DNA of 64,000 bases from Bacteroidota bacterium (GTDB lineage Bacteria > Bacteroidota > Bacteroidia > Cytophagales > Cyclobacteriaceae), in the NCBI GenBank assembly GCA_018267275.1, contig JAFDYV010000009.1, forward strand, positions 310,001-374,000, given 5' to 3'. Positions within the stretch are counted from its first letter, which is position 1. The number at the start of each line of letters is the position of its first letter. The translations under genes and the position numbers were made by a program. A model generated the notes under the pieces. The model did no database searches. It was not told where the DNA came from and worked only from the letters and a program-made list of their open reading frames with translations. This document shows positions 36,703 through 46,153 of the stretch, in pieces.

Positions 36703-37217
36703 GTGATGTTTAATATTGATCGTAACTCATTCATGGCTAATCGTAATCTTGTTTTTACTGTGCCCAACGGAATATCAAATTCTTCTGCCACCTCGGATTG
36801 CGTATAACCTTGTAAATACAATTGGTTTACAATAAACCGCTGGTCTTCCGGCAATTTCAGTAATACTTCTTTTAATCCAATGGCATCCACTGACAAATGA
36901 CTATTTTCTTGACTATCGATCTTATTTACGAGATAATCAATGTCATCGGTTTTTTTTCTTTGGCTAGACTCTCTGGAGCGCGTCCTATCGATGGCTTGGT
37001 TGCGAGCGATGTTGAGCATCCAGGTGAAAAGTTTGCCTTTGCCAGAATCGTAGCTATCTATCTTGTCCCAAATTTTCAAAAAAACGTCTTGCAGTACTTC
37101 TTCAGCCGTTTCTTCATCTTTCAAAATGCGGAAAACTACACCGTAGATGGCCCCTGAATAATGATCGTATAAATAGTCAAGAGCCGATTGTTCTTTGTTT
37201 TTCAACCGAGTGACCAA
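36699..37217 (-). CDS. ECF RNA polymerase sigma factor
   Basis: Region 2 is ALDYLYDHYSGAIYGVVFRI to DVFLKIWDKIDSYD, and region 4 is LPEDQRFIVNQLYLQGYTQS followed by EVAEEFDIPLGTVKTRLRLA. The start is TTG at 37217 because no ATG or GTG is nearby in frame. It is coupled to the anti-sigma factor and divergent from a fasciclin gene, which is a plausible target. Confidence 0.93.
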   Translation of the reverse strand: MVTRLKNKEQSALDYLYDHYSGAIYGVVFRILKDEETAEEVLQDVFLKIWDKIDSYDSGKGKLFTWMLNIARNQAIDRTRSRESSQRKKTDDIDYLVNKIDSQENSHLSVDAIGLKEVLLKLPEDQRFIVNQLYLQGYTQSEVAEEFDIPLGTVKTRLRLAMNELRSILNIT

Positions 37218-37364
37218 CTCTAATTCTAATATTGTAACAACTTTTGCGATGCGCCAAAGTTATTGAAAGAATCATAACGAAGGCAATCAAAAAACTTTCA
37301 ATCAAAAAATCCAATTGTATCGTACACTTCGTAACTACTAATACATCAAAAAAATTAAACAATT

Positions 37365-37907
37365 ATGAAAAAAATCATCCTTACATCAATCAGTCTCTTT
37401 TTTGTGGCGGCCGGAGCATTTTCGCAGAAACCCGTGGAGGTGGGTGGAGCACCAATGTACCCAACAAAAAACATTATTGAGAATGCAGTCAACTCGAAAG
37501 ATCACACCACATTGGTTGCCGCTGTAAAGGCCGCAGGGTTAGTGGAAACACTGCAAGGTTCAGGACCTTTTACAGTCTTCGCTCCTACCAATGCAGCTTT
37601 TGATAAGCTCCCAGCTGGTACTGTGGAGACGCTATTGAAGCCTGAAAACAAAGGTTCGCTCTCGGCCGTATTGACTTACCATGTTCTCGCAGGTCGTTTT
37701 AGCTCGATCGATGTGGCGAATGCAATTAAAGCAGGAAAGGGAAAGGCCGAATTCAAAACCGTGCAAGGCGGAGTTTTAACCGCTATGATGAACGGCAAAG
37801 ATGTAGTGCTGAAAGATTCAAAAGGCAATACTTCTAAAATCACCATCATGGACGTATATCAATCCAATGGAGTAATTCATGTGATTGATACTGTGGTAAT
37901 GCCTTAA
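37365..37907 (+). CDS. Fasciclin (FAS1) domain secreted protein
   Basis: Signal peptide (LTSISLFFVAAGAFSQ) and one FAS1 domain: LVAAVKAAGLVETLQGSGPF, TVFAPTNAAFDKLPAGTVE, TYHVLAGRFSS and the closing NGVIHVIDTVVMP. FAS1 domains mediate adhesion. The divergent ECF sigma/anti-sigma pair 147 bases away makes stress-controlled expression likely. A bidirectional terminator follows. Confidence 0.93.
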   Translation: MKKIILTSISLFFVAAGAFSQKPVEVGGAPMYPTKNIIENAVNSKDHTTLVAAVKAAGLVETLQGSGPFTVFAPTNAAFDKLPAGTVETLLKPENKGSLSAVLTYHVLAGRFSSIDVANAIKAGKGKAEFKTVQGGVLTAMMNGKDVVLKDSKGNTSKITIMDVYQSNGVIHVIDTVVMP

Positions 37908-37923
37908 CGTTACACAAACAATA

Positions 37924-37956
37924 AAAAAATGCTTTCTGAATCAGAAAGCATTTTTT
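37924..37956. terminator. Bidirectional terminator between the fasciclin gene and lpdA
   Basis: Near-perfect palindrome AAAAAATGCTTTCTGA / TCAGAAAGCATTTTTT with one central base. A and T runs on both sides serve the two convergent genes. Confidence 0.85.
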
Positions 37957-37970
37957 ATTTGGCGCATTTG

Positions 37971-39362
37971 TTACAAATGTATCACCTCTCCATACGCAGC
38001 AGCGGCCGCTTCCATAATGGCTTCGCTCATGGTTGGGTGGGGGTGAACTGTCTTAATGATTTCATGGCCCGTTGTCTCCAATTTGCGTGCAGCCACCACT
38101 TCGGCAATCATCTCGGTTACGTTGGCACCAATCATGTGCGCGCCCAAAAACTCTCCGTACTTTGCATCGAAAATCAATTTAACAAAACCATCGCTAGCGC
38201 CCGCAGCTTTTGCCTTTCCTGATGCTGTAAACGGAAACTTGCCCACTTTGATTTGGTATCCTGCTTTCTTGGCCGCTTCCTCTGTATAACCGACTGATGC
38301 AATCTCTGGCGAACAGTAAGTACAGCCCGGCACGTTGTTGTAGTTTAATGGTTCGGGATTGTGGCCAGCAATTTTTTCGACACAAATAATGCCTTCTGCA
38401 GAGGCTACGTGCGCCAACGCAGGGCCGTTGGTAATGTCGCCAATGGCATACACACCCGGCACGTTGGTTTTGTAAAACTGATCAACCAGCACTTTACCCT
38501 TATCAAATTTCACGCCCACCTCTTCTAAACCTAAGTTTTCGAGATTAGTGGTAACGCCCACAGCTGCTAGCACAATGTCGCTCTCAATTTTTATTTCTCC
38601 AGTGGGTGTTTTCACGGTTGAGATACACCCTTTACCACTCGTGTCAACTTTGGTTACCTCCGAGCTCGTGTAAATGTTAATGCCCGATTTCTTGAAAGAC
38701 TTCTCTAATTGTTTTGAAATTTCCTCATCCTCCACCGGCACAATACGCGGCAAGAACTCAACAATGGTAACTTCTACTCCAATGGTGTTATAAAAGTATG
38801 CGAACTCCACGCCAATGGCGCCTGACCCCACAACCAGCATCTTCGCAGGCTTTTCAGGAAGCACCATTGCCTCGCGGTAGCCAATGATTTTCTTTCCATC
38901 CAATTTCAAGGCCGGTAGCTCACGCGAACGCGCCCCTGTTGCAAGGATAATGTGCTTAGCCTCGTAGTCCGTTTTCTTGCCGGCAGCATCTGTCACCTCT
39001 ACCTTTCCACCCTTCTTTAGTTTTCCGTGGCCGGCAATTTGCTCGATTTTATTTTTCTTAAACAAAAACTGCACGCCTTTGCTCATACCTGCTGCTACAT
39101 CGCGGCTGCGTTTAACCATGGCCGCCATGTCGGGCGCTGCATCTTTCACATCAATACCATAATCTTTGGCGTGTTTGATGTATTCGAAAACATTGGCGCT
39201 TTTGAGCAACGCTTTGGTAGGGATACAACCCCAGTTTAAACAAATGCCGCCCAGTTCAGCTTTTTCCACCACGCCTACCTTCATGCCTAATTGCGAGGCA
39301 CGAATGGCCGCTACATATCCACCGGGGCCCGATCCAATAACAATTACATCAAAGTTTGCCAT
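37971..39362 (-). CDS. lpdA: Dihydrolipoyl dehydrogenase
   Basis: E3 subunit of 2-oxo acid dehydrogenase complexes. FAD-binding VIGSGPGGYVAAIRA, redox disulfide GGICLNWGCIPTKALL, NAD-binding VVGSGAIGVEFAYFY, and the C-terminal catalytic TVHPHPTMSEAIMEA. The length of 463 residues is normal. It is monocistronic here. Confidence 0.97.
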   Translation of the reverse strand: MANFDVIVIGSGPGGYVAAIRASQLGMKVGVVEKAELGGICLNWGCIPTKALLKSANVFEYIKHAKDYGIDVKDAAPDMAAMVKRSRDVAAGMSKGVQFLFKKNKIEQIAGHGKLKKGGKVEVTDAAGKKTDYEAKHIILATGARSRELPALKLDGKKIIGYREAMVLPEKPAKMLVVGSGAIGVEFAYFYNTIGVEVTIVEFLPRIVPVEDEEISKQLEKSFKKSGINIYTSSEVTKVDTSGKGCISTVKTPTGEIKIESDIVLAAVGVTTNLENLGLEEVGVKFDKGKVLVDQFYKTNVPGVYAIGDITNGPALAHVASAEGIICVEKIAGHNPEPLNYNNVPGCTYCSPEIASVGYTEEAAKKAGYQIKVGKFPFTASGKAKAAGASDGFVKLIFDAKYGEFLGAHMIGANVTEMIAEVVAARKLETTGHEIIKTVHPHPTMSEAIMEAAAAAYGEVIHL

Positions 39363-39424
39363 GATTTTATTTTTTTAATTTTTGTATTTCGTTCAAAAGG
39401 TTGGCAAATTAATTCAAAATATTG

Positions 39425-39661
39425 ATGGCAAAAAAAGATTACTTTCGCACCAAAACAATATCTGCCCAATACATGAATTTAAAAGATACCCTTTTGCTAT
39501 TCTTGGGTACCACGGTTGGAATTGTCGGTTCTTTTTTGGGGATCACCCAAACGCATGGTGCTGATTTTGTGAAGGGTTTTGGGGCGGGCATCATGCTCGT
39601 GTTTTGTATCAATTTTATACCTAAACTGATAAAAAGAAAAAATGAAACTATTACAAAATAA
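39425..39661 (+). CDS. Small hypothetical membrane protein
   Basis: Reading from the ATG at 39425 gives 78 residues. A charged N-terminus is followed by two hydrophobic segments (LLLFLGTTVGIVGSFLGI and GFGAGIMLVFCINFIP) and a basic tail. It overlaps the fabG start by 20 bases, which supports translation. Unknown function. Confidence 0.65.
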   Translation: MAKKDYFRTKTISAQYMNLKDTLLLFLGTTVGIVGSFLGITQTHGADFVKGFGAGIMLVFCINFIPKLIKRKNETITK

Positions 39662-40388
39662 AACGGCCCTCATCACGGGCGCCTCCAAGGGCATAGGCCG
39701 CGCCATTGCTTTGAAGTTTGCCGAGCAAGGTGCCAATGTAGCCTTCACCTATTTATCAAGCGTAGAACAAGGCCAGGCGCTAGAAGCAGAATTGGCCGCA
39801 AAAGGAGTAAAAGCAAAAGGCTACCGGTCTGATGCTTCCGATTTTGCACAAGCAGATAAACTCATCAATGATGTGGTTGCGGAATTTGGCTCGTTGGACG
39901 TTTTGGTAAATAATGCCGGTATTACAATGGACAACCTGTTGCTGCGCATGACAGAAGAAATGTGGGATAAGATTATGCAAGTGAATTTGAAGTCGTGCTT
40001 CAACACAGTGAAAGCCGCATGCAAGCCTATGATGAAACAAAAGGGCGGATCGATTATTAATATGACTTCGGTGGTCGGCTTAAAAGGTAATGCTGGCCAA
40101 GCGAATTACGCAGCATCAAAAGCGGGTATCATTGGTTTTACAAAATCCATTGCACTAGAGTTAGGATCGCGCGGTATTCGCAGCAATGCCATTGCTCCCG
40201 GCTTTATTGAAACCGAAATGACAGGCAAACTTGATGAGAAGACAGTACAAAGTTGGCGCGATGCCATTCCGCTTAAACGTGGCGGCAAACCCGAAGACGT
40301 AGCCGATGCGTGTGTGTTCTTAGCATCAGACATGTCCACATACATTACTGGACAAGTGCTGCAAGTAGACGGTGGGATGCTTACCTAA
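39642..40388 (+). CDS. fabG: 3-oxoacyl-ACP reductase, SDR family
   Basis: NADPH-binding ALITGASKGIGRAIALKFAE, the NNAG motif in VLVNNAGITMDNLLLR, catalytic Ser in MTSVVGLKGN and YAASKAGIIGFTKSIALELG (Tyr-x-x-x-Lys). It ends with the FabG signature ITGQVLQVDGGMLT. It reduces 3-oxoacyl-ACP in fatty acid elongation. DinB follows 3 bases later. Confidence 0.94.
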   Translation: MKLLQNKTALITGASKGIGRAIALKFAEQGANVAFTYLSSVEQGQALEAELAAKGVKAKGYRSDASDFAQADKLINDVVAEFGSLDVLVNNAGITMDNLLLRMTEEMWDKIMQVNLKSCFNTVKAACKPMMKQKGGSIINMTSVVGLKGNAGQANYAASKAGIIGFTKSIALELGSRGIRSNAIAPGFIETEMTGKLDEKTVQSWRDAIPLKRGGKPEDVADACVFLASDMSTYITGQVLQVDGGMLT

Positions 40389-40391
40389 CAA

Positions 40392-40856
40392 ATGGCAATA
40401 AAGTACTTATTGGAAAAACTTGCACTTTCCTTCAATGGCAAACCAGCCTGGAAGGGTCATGCTTGGCACGGGCCATCTGTAATGGCAACTGTAAAAGAAA
40501 TAACCGAAGCAGAGGCCGCCAACCGAGTGGGTAGCTCTCATTCAATTATTGAATTGGTGCTGCACATGATAGCCTGGCGTGAATTTGTGACGCAGCGCCT
40601 AAAGGGCAATTCAAGTTACAAAGTCTCAAAAGAAGGCAACTTTCCTGGAGCAATACCGCTGGCACAAGCAGTGGAAAAACTGGTGCAAAGTCAAGACGAT
40701 TTGGTCAACGCTCTTCGGTTATTTCCCGAGGAGAAACTCAGTGAAATAGTCGATAACAAAGAATACGACTTTCGGACCATGATAGAGGGTATCGTCCACC
40801 ACGACTTGTACCATACCGGACAAATCGCGCTCTTAAAGAAAGTAAAAGCAAATTAA
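40392..40856 (+). CDS. DinB/YfiT-like metal-binding protein
   Basis: Four-helix DinB fold of 154 residues. The three metal-ligand histidines lie in SIIELVLHMIAWREF and VHHDLYHTGQIALLKK. Such proteins often act as thiol-dependent transferases and in bacillithiol users may be S-transferases. That link here is only an inference from the presence of bshC. Confidence 0.85.
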   Translation: MAIKYLLEKLALSFNGKPAWKGHAWHGPSVMATVKEITEAEAANRVGSSHSIIELVLHMIAWREFVTQRLKGNSSYKVSKEGNFPGAIPLAQAVEKLVQSQDDLVNALRLFPEEKLSEIVDNKEYDFRTMIEGIVHHDLYHTGQIALLKKVKAN

Positions 40857-40907
40857 CATTTTGCTTAGGCAACTCACGGCAATGTTTATTTCCTATTTTT
40901 GTTTCCT

Positions 40908-42659
40908 ATGTCAATGGTTGGGATTGATTATGCCGATATTGCCGCTAAGGTGAGTGAGGGCTTAGTTCAGGCTTATACCCACAGAGGTAAGGATATCAAT
41001 AAAAGCCTGAACAATACCGAGCAAATTCTTGCAGAATGCCAGGCTACCGGCTATGCTCGAGGTGTTGCACTCGCAAAAAACCAACTCGGTTTGTTTTTTC
41101 TCATCCGTGGCGACTTCGAGAAAGCTGAAGCTTACTCGCGCGAAGCCCTCGAGTATTTTGAAACAACCAACGATACGAAAGGCATAGCCGATGCACACTA
41201 TAACATAGGCAGTATTTACTATCGTACCAACAACTACCACCAAGGACTGATTGAGTTATTGAAGTGCCTGCAAGGTTATAAAGTGCTGAACGATTTACAC
41301 AATCAGTCACGCACGCTCAAAAGCATGGGCACTATTTACGAGTACTTCAATGATTTTGATAAAGCAAGCGACTCATACTTAAAAGCAATTCACGCTGCAA
41401 TGGAGGTAAGAGACGAAAGCCTCGAATCGAATGCGCTCAACCCACTCTCGGGCATCTACTATAAACAAGGCAATTCAAAACTTGCGATTGAAACTATTGA
41501 ACGCAGCATCGCACTGAAAAACAAAACTGGCGACAAGCGTGGCTTGGCATTTGCGCTTTATGGGCGCGCAAAAATTTACATCAAAGAAAACAAGCCTTTG
41601 GTGGCGATAAACGATTTGGAAGAAGCGATTGCCATACTCAACGAAGCAGAAGACATGTTGGGTATTGGTATGGCCTACAATAAAATGGGCTTGGCATACT
41701 TGAAAATTGGCAACCGGGCAGAAGCGAACTATTTCTTTCTGCAAGCGCTTGAGCTAGGCGAGAAATACAACGTTCAATTTATCAGATTCAAAGCTAACTT
41801 TAATTTGTACTTGTTGGCGAAAGAAGAGGGAGACCAAAGCCGCGCGTTAGAAAACCTTGAAAAATACTTTCTCACCAAAGAACAGGTAATCAATGCAGAT
41901 ACCTATAACATAATCAAAAGTTATGAAGCAGTTGCCAAGATCGAAGCGCTGGAACGCGAAGCAATCGCACAAAAAGAAAAGAATGAAATCATTGAACGTA
42001 AGAATGCTGAACTTGACTCCTTCTTTTACCGCGTCTCGCACGACTTGAAAGGTCCCATTTCATCTTTGCTTGGGCTGCACACGGTGGTAAAAATGGATAT
42101 TTCAGATCCCGCAGCATTGCAAATGTTCAACATGTACCACTCGCAACTCCTGCGCATGAACGATATTGTAATGGGGCTTATTAACCTTACAGAGATAAAG
42201 AACACCGAGAAGCTAAAAACAAAAATAGACTTTAAGAAGTTGGTAGAAGAATGCGTGCACTCTTGCCAGTATCTGCCCCAGGCAGCCATGGTTAAGGTAA
42301 CTACCGACCTTCAAGACTTCGAATTTTATTCTGAGTGGGCAATCATCAACACCATCCTTCAAAACCTCATCGAAAATGCTATCAAATACTCGAACCCTCA
42401 AATCAATGCGTTTGTGAAAGTAAGTGTTCGCCAACACCTTGGTGAAGTTGTGATAGTGGTGGAAGACAATGGGCAAGGCATTCCCGAGGCACACCAAGCC
42501 AACATTTTTAACATGTTTTATCGCGCCACCGACCGGGCACAAGGTTCTGGATTGGGTCTATATATATTAAAGAGAGCTGTTGAACGATTGAATGGAGTGA
42601 TCGAGTTTTCGAGCTCCTTACATAGTGGATCATTGTTTAGCGTTAGAATACCCGTTTGA
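40908..42659 (+). CDS. Soluble TPR sensor histidine kinase
   Basis: Protein of 583 residues from the ATG at 40908. About seven tetratricopeptide repeats (residues 25-335; for example GIADAHYNIGSIYYRTNNYH and AYNKMGLAYLKIGNRAEANY) are followed by a coiled coil. The DHp motif is FFYRVSHDLKGPISSLLGLH, and the HATPase domain has NLIENAIKYSN, VEDNGQGIPE and GSGLGLYILKRAVE. No membrane helix or response regulator is adjacent. The signal is probably a cytoplasmic protein partner. Confidence 0.92.
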   Translation: MSMVGIDYADIAAKVSEGLVQAYTHRGKDINKSLNNTEQILAECQATGYARGVALAKNQLGLFFLIRGDFEKAEAYSREALEYFETTNDTKGIADAHYNIGSIYYRTNNYHQGLIELLKCLQGYKVLNDLHNQSRTLKSMGTIYEYFNDFDKASDSYLKAIHAAMEVRDESLESNALNPLSGIYYKQGNSKLAIETIERSIALKNKTGDKRGLAFALYGRAKIYIKENKPLVAINDLEEAIAILNEAEDMLGIGMAYNKMGLAYLKIGNRAEANYFFLQALELGEKYNVQFIRFKANFNLYLLAKEEGDQSRALENLEKYFLTKEQVINADTYNIIKSYEAVAKIEALEREAIAQKEKNEIIERKNAELDSFFYRVSHDLKGPISSLLGLHTVVKMDISDPAALQMFNMYHSQLLRMNDIVMGLINLTEIKNTEKLKTKIDFKKLVEECVHSCQYLPQAAMVKVTTDLQDFEFYSEWAIINTILQNLIENAIKYSNPQINAFVKVSVRQHLGEVVIVVEDNGQGIPEAHQANIFNMFYRATDRAQGSGLGLYILKRAVERLNGVIEFSSSLHSGSLFSVRIPV

Positions 42660-42719
42660 CTTCGTCCAAACAACTGTAAGCCAAACGCAAAATATTTTTA
42701 AGAATTTTTTAACACAACA

Positions 42720-42751
42720 TTTGGAAACTCTACTAAACTAGTATACGTTTG
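42720..42751 (+). promoter_or_regulatory. Promoter of the OsmC-metYX-hom operon
   Basis: TTTG, 20 bases, then TACGTTTG, a full match to the Bacteroidota TTTG-N19-TAnnTTTG pattern. It lies about 40 bases before the SAM-I aptamer, which fits transcription of the whole leader. Confidence 0.65.
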
Positions 42752-42791
42752 TATCATCATAGTCGGGGAAGCTTTTAATAAAAATAAGCAA

Positions 42792-42901
42792 ACCGATTTA
42801 TAAAGAAGCGGGGAGAGAACAGGCTCTTTGAACCGCTAGCAACCCCTAAACGGGTGCTAAGACCTGCCTCGGAGAAGGTCTCTGGGGAACTATAAACCGG
42901 T
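42792..42901 (+). promoter_or_regulatory. SAM-I (S-box) riboswitch
   Basis: P1 is ACCGATTTATA (42792-42802) with TATAAACCGGT (42891-42901), 10 of 11 paired. P2 is AGCGG/CCGCT plus GAGAG/CTCTT. The conserved core reads TAGCAACCCC and GGGTGCTAAGACCTGCC, the SAM-I signature, with P3 ACCC/GGGT and P4 GACCT/AGGTC. Downstream genes make methionine precursors, as expected. P1 ends one base before the leader-peptide ATG, so SAM binding may hide that start codon. Confidence 0.92.
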
Positions 42902-43009
42902 ATGAAAATGAAAGCATTCAACATCAACACCCGAGCAAAACAAAACCTCCGCACATTTTACAAATTAGCCGCCAACAGCATTTGTTGTTGTATGTGCTGT
43001 TGTTGCTAA
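42902..43009 (+). CDS. Cysteine-rich leader peptide (35 residues)
   Basis: ATG at 42902, immediately after the riboswitch. The peptide begins MKMKAFNINTRAKQNLRTFY and ends SICCCMCCCC then TAA, seven cysteine codons in the last eight. It has the layout of an attenuation leader: ribosomes should slow at the Cys codons when charged Cys-tRNA is short. A hairpin (43001-43036) begins within those codons. The downstream operon makes homocysteine by sulfhydrylation. Poly-Cys leaders are known in mycobacteria; I do not know of a described case with a SAM riboswitch in Bacteroidota. Confidence 0.82.
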   Translation: MKMKAFNINTRAKQNLRTFYKLAANSICCCMCCCC

Positions 43010-43036
43010 TCAGTTGTTCTGATTCTGGCAGCAACA
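43001..43036 (+). promoter_or_regulatory. Hairpin overlapping the poly-Cys codons
   Basis: TGTTGCT (43001-43007) pairs with AGCAACA (43030-43036) and AATCAG (43008-43013) with CTGATT (43019-43024). The loop is TTGTT, and CTGGC bulges on the 3' side. The 5' arm includes the last Cys codons and the stop codon, so a stalled ribosome would melt it. No U-run follows, so an intrinsic terminator is not evident. Confidence 0.6.
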
Positions 43037-43123
43037 ATCGTAGCGTACGGCCTACCGAGTGACGGGTATGGTTATGGCTTCGTCTCCTTGTAAAATTCTC
43101 TAAACATTAATTCGAAATCAATC

Positions 43124-43561
43124 ATGTCAAACCTTTTGAAATTTTCTATACAATCAAAAAGCACTTCAGCCGCGCGCACCGAAATTGAAACGCGTGGTTT
43201 CAAATTAGTCGTAGATGAACCCCAAGAACTAGGCGGCACCAACGATGCGCCCAACCCGGTCGAGTACATTCTTGCAGGCTATGCCGGTTGCATCAATGTG
43301 GTGGCACACCTCACGGCCAAAGAATTCAACATCGATTTGAAGGACTTGCAAATCTCCATTGATGGTGATTTGAACCCTGCTCGCTTGTTTGGCGAGTCGT
43401 TCAAAGAAAGAGCCGGCTACCAAAACATCAACGTGCAACTGAAAACAGAAAGCAAGATTGATGAAAAAGTAAAAGCCCGCTGGTTGGAAGCTATCGAAAA
43501 TCGTTGCCCCGTTAACGACAATTTGCGTAACGCCACGCCCATTCAGTTTTCATTAAACTAA
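43124..43561 (+). CDS. OsmC family protein
   Basis: Protein of 145 residues with the OsmC/Ohr cysteine pair: one in YILAGYAGCINVVAHLTAKE, one in AIENRCPVNDNLRN. These proteins reduce organic hydroperoxides or handle reactive sulfur. It is the first structural gene after the SAM/Cys leader, 57 bases before metY, so it may detoxify sulfide or persulfide intermediates around MetY. The role is inferred from position. Confidence 0.9.
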   Translation: MSNLLKFSIQSKSTSAARTEIETRGFKLVVDEPQELGGTNDAPNPVEYILAGYAGCINVVAHLTAKEFNIDLKDLQISIDGDLNPARLFGESFKERAGYQNINVQLKTESKIDEKVKARWLEAIENRCPVNDNLRNATPIQFSLN

Positions 43562-43612
43562 TTCACATTCATTTTTCAAAATTCTAAATCAAACATCTAA
43601 ATTCTAAAGTAA

Positions 43613-44941
<1,329 letters not shown>

Positions 44942-44949
44942 TTCATTTT

Positions 44950-45006
44950 CACGTCAAAGACGCGAAGTCGCAAAAGTTTTTCTTGGCGGCTTTGCGCTTT
45001 GGCGTG
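44950..45006. repeat. TTTGCG-type inverted repeat between metY and metX
   Basis: CACGTCAAAGACGCGAAGTC on the left and GGCTTTGCGCTTTGGCGTG on the right are imperfect inverted arms around a T-rich loop. Fragments of the same type occur at 12566 and 13690. It is intergenic, without a U-rich terminator tail. Confidence 0.55.
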
Positions 45007-45018
45007 GAACAAAACTTT

Positions 45019-46059
45019 ATGATAAAATCAGAATCGATATTTCACTATCAACAAGATTTTGAGTTGGAGCTTGGGAAAAAACTCCCGGGCTTTCAACTTA
45101 AATACACAACGCTCGGCCAACTCAATAAAGAACGAAATAATGTGGTGTGGGTGTGCCATGCCCTTACGGGAAGTTCTGATTTTACCGATTGGTGGAAAGG
45201 TTTGTTTGAAGAAGGCTCTCCGTTTGACCCGCGCGACTATTTTATCATTTGCGCCAACACCTTGGGCGGATGTTATGGTTCTACTGGGCCATTGTCGTTG
45301 AATCCGACCACTGGCAAAAATTTCTTTCACGACTTTCCAATTCTTACTCATCAAGATATAGTAAGGTCGTTTGATTTATTGCGCCAACATTTGGGTATTG
45401 AAAAAATCCATACGCTCATTGGTGGTTCGCTTGGCGGACAACAAGTATTGGAGTGGGCGATTCAACAACCAAACATTTTCGAACATATTGTACCGATTGC
45501 TTGCAATGCGCAACACTCACCTTGGGGTATTGCATTTAACGAAGCGCAGCGCATGGCGATTGAAGCAGACGCTACCTGGAAACAAAACGATGCGCGGGCG
45601 GGTATTGAAGGCATGAAAGCAGCCAGAGCCATGGGCATGATTTCGTACCGCGCGTATGAAACCTATCAGCAAACACAAGGCGAAAAAACCAATGAGAAAG
45701 TATCAGATTTTCGGGCAGCTACATACCAAAAATACCAAGGCGAAAAACTGGCAAGTCGATTCAATGCTTTCACCTATTGGATTTTATCGAAGGCCATGGA
45801 CAGTCACAACGTTGGGCGTGGGCGCGTGAGTGTAGAAGCAGCATTAAAGACTATCCAAGCAAAAACATTGGTAGTGGGTATTGAAAATGATTTTCTCTAC
45901 CCCATTCATGAGCAAAAATATTTGGCGGAACAAATCCCGAACGCACAGTTCGAGGCGATTACCTCCCTTTATGGGCACGATGGCTTTTTGGTGGAGTTCG
46001 AACAGTTTAAAAACATTGTAAAGAAATTTTTGAAAAGAAAAGTTGAAGTAGTCGTCTGA
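45019..46059 (+). CDS. metX: Homoserine O-acetyltransferase
   Basis: Alpha/beta hydrolase-fold acetyltransferase making O-acetylhomoserine. CHALTGSSDF, nucleophile LIGGSLGGQQVLEWA, Asp in VGIENDFLYPIHEQ and His in LYGHDGFLVEFEQF. I use the ATG at 45019 (MIKSESIFHY); the longer frame runs through a repeat. The stop codon lies in a hairpin (46051-46095). Confidence 0.95.
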   Translation: MIKSESIFHYQQDFELELGKKLPGFQLKYTTLGQLNKERNNVVWVCHALTGSSDFTDWWKGLFEEGSPFDPRDYFIICANTLGGCYGSTGPLSLNPTTGKNFFHDFPILTHQDIVRSFDLLRQHLGIEKIHTLIGGSLGGQQVLEWAIQQPNIFEHIVPIACNAQHSPWGIAFNEAQRMAIEADATWKQNDARAGIEGMKAARAMGMISYRAYETYQQTQGEKTNEKVSDFRAATYQKYQGEKLASRFNAFTYWILSKAMDSHNVGRGRVSVEAALKTIQAKTLVVGIENDFLYPIHEQKYLAEQIPNAQFEAITSLYGHDGFLVEFEQFKNIVKKFLKRKVEVVV

Positions 46060-46095
46060 CCGCTCTTACGCTGAGGTTAAAAGCGGTCTGACGAC
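46051..46095. repeat. Hairpin over the metX stop codon
   Basis: GTCGTCTGACCGCTC and AAGCGGTCTGACGAC pair in 13 of 15 positions around a 15-base loop. There is no T-run, so it looks more like an intergenic repeat or mRNA stabiliser than a terminator. Confidence 0.6.
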
Positions 46096-46153
46096 TTATT
46101 CGCAGAAGCATAATCTCAAATCTCATATCTAACATCTCAAATCTTTTAAATAA

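Noticed and set aside
42902..43009. Poly-Cys peptide as a metallothionein-like metal binder
   Set aside because: Its position directly after a SAM riboswitch, the run of Cys codons at the very end and the overlapping hairpin fit a leader peptide better.
43001..43036. Intrinsic terminator after the Cys leader
   Set aside because: The stem is good but no T-run follows.
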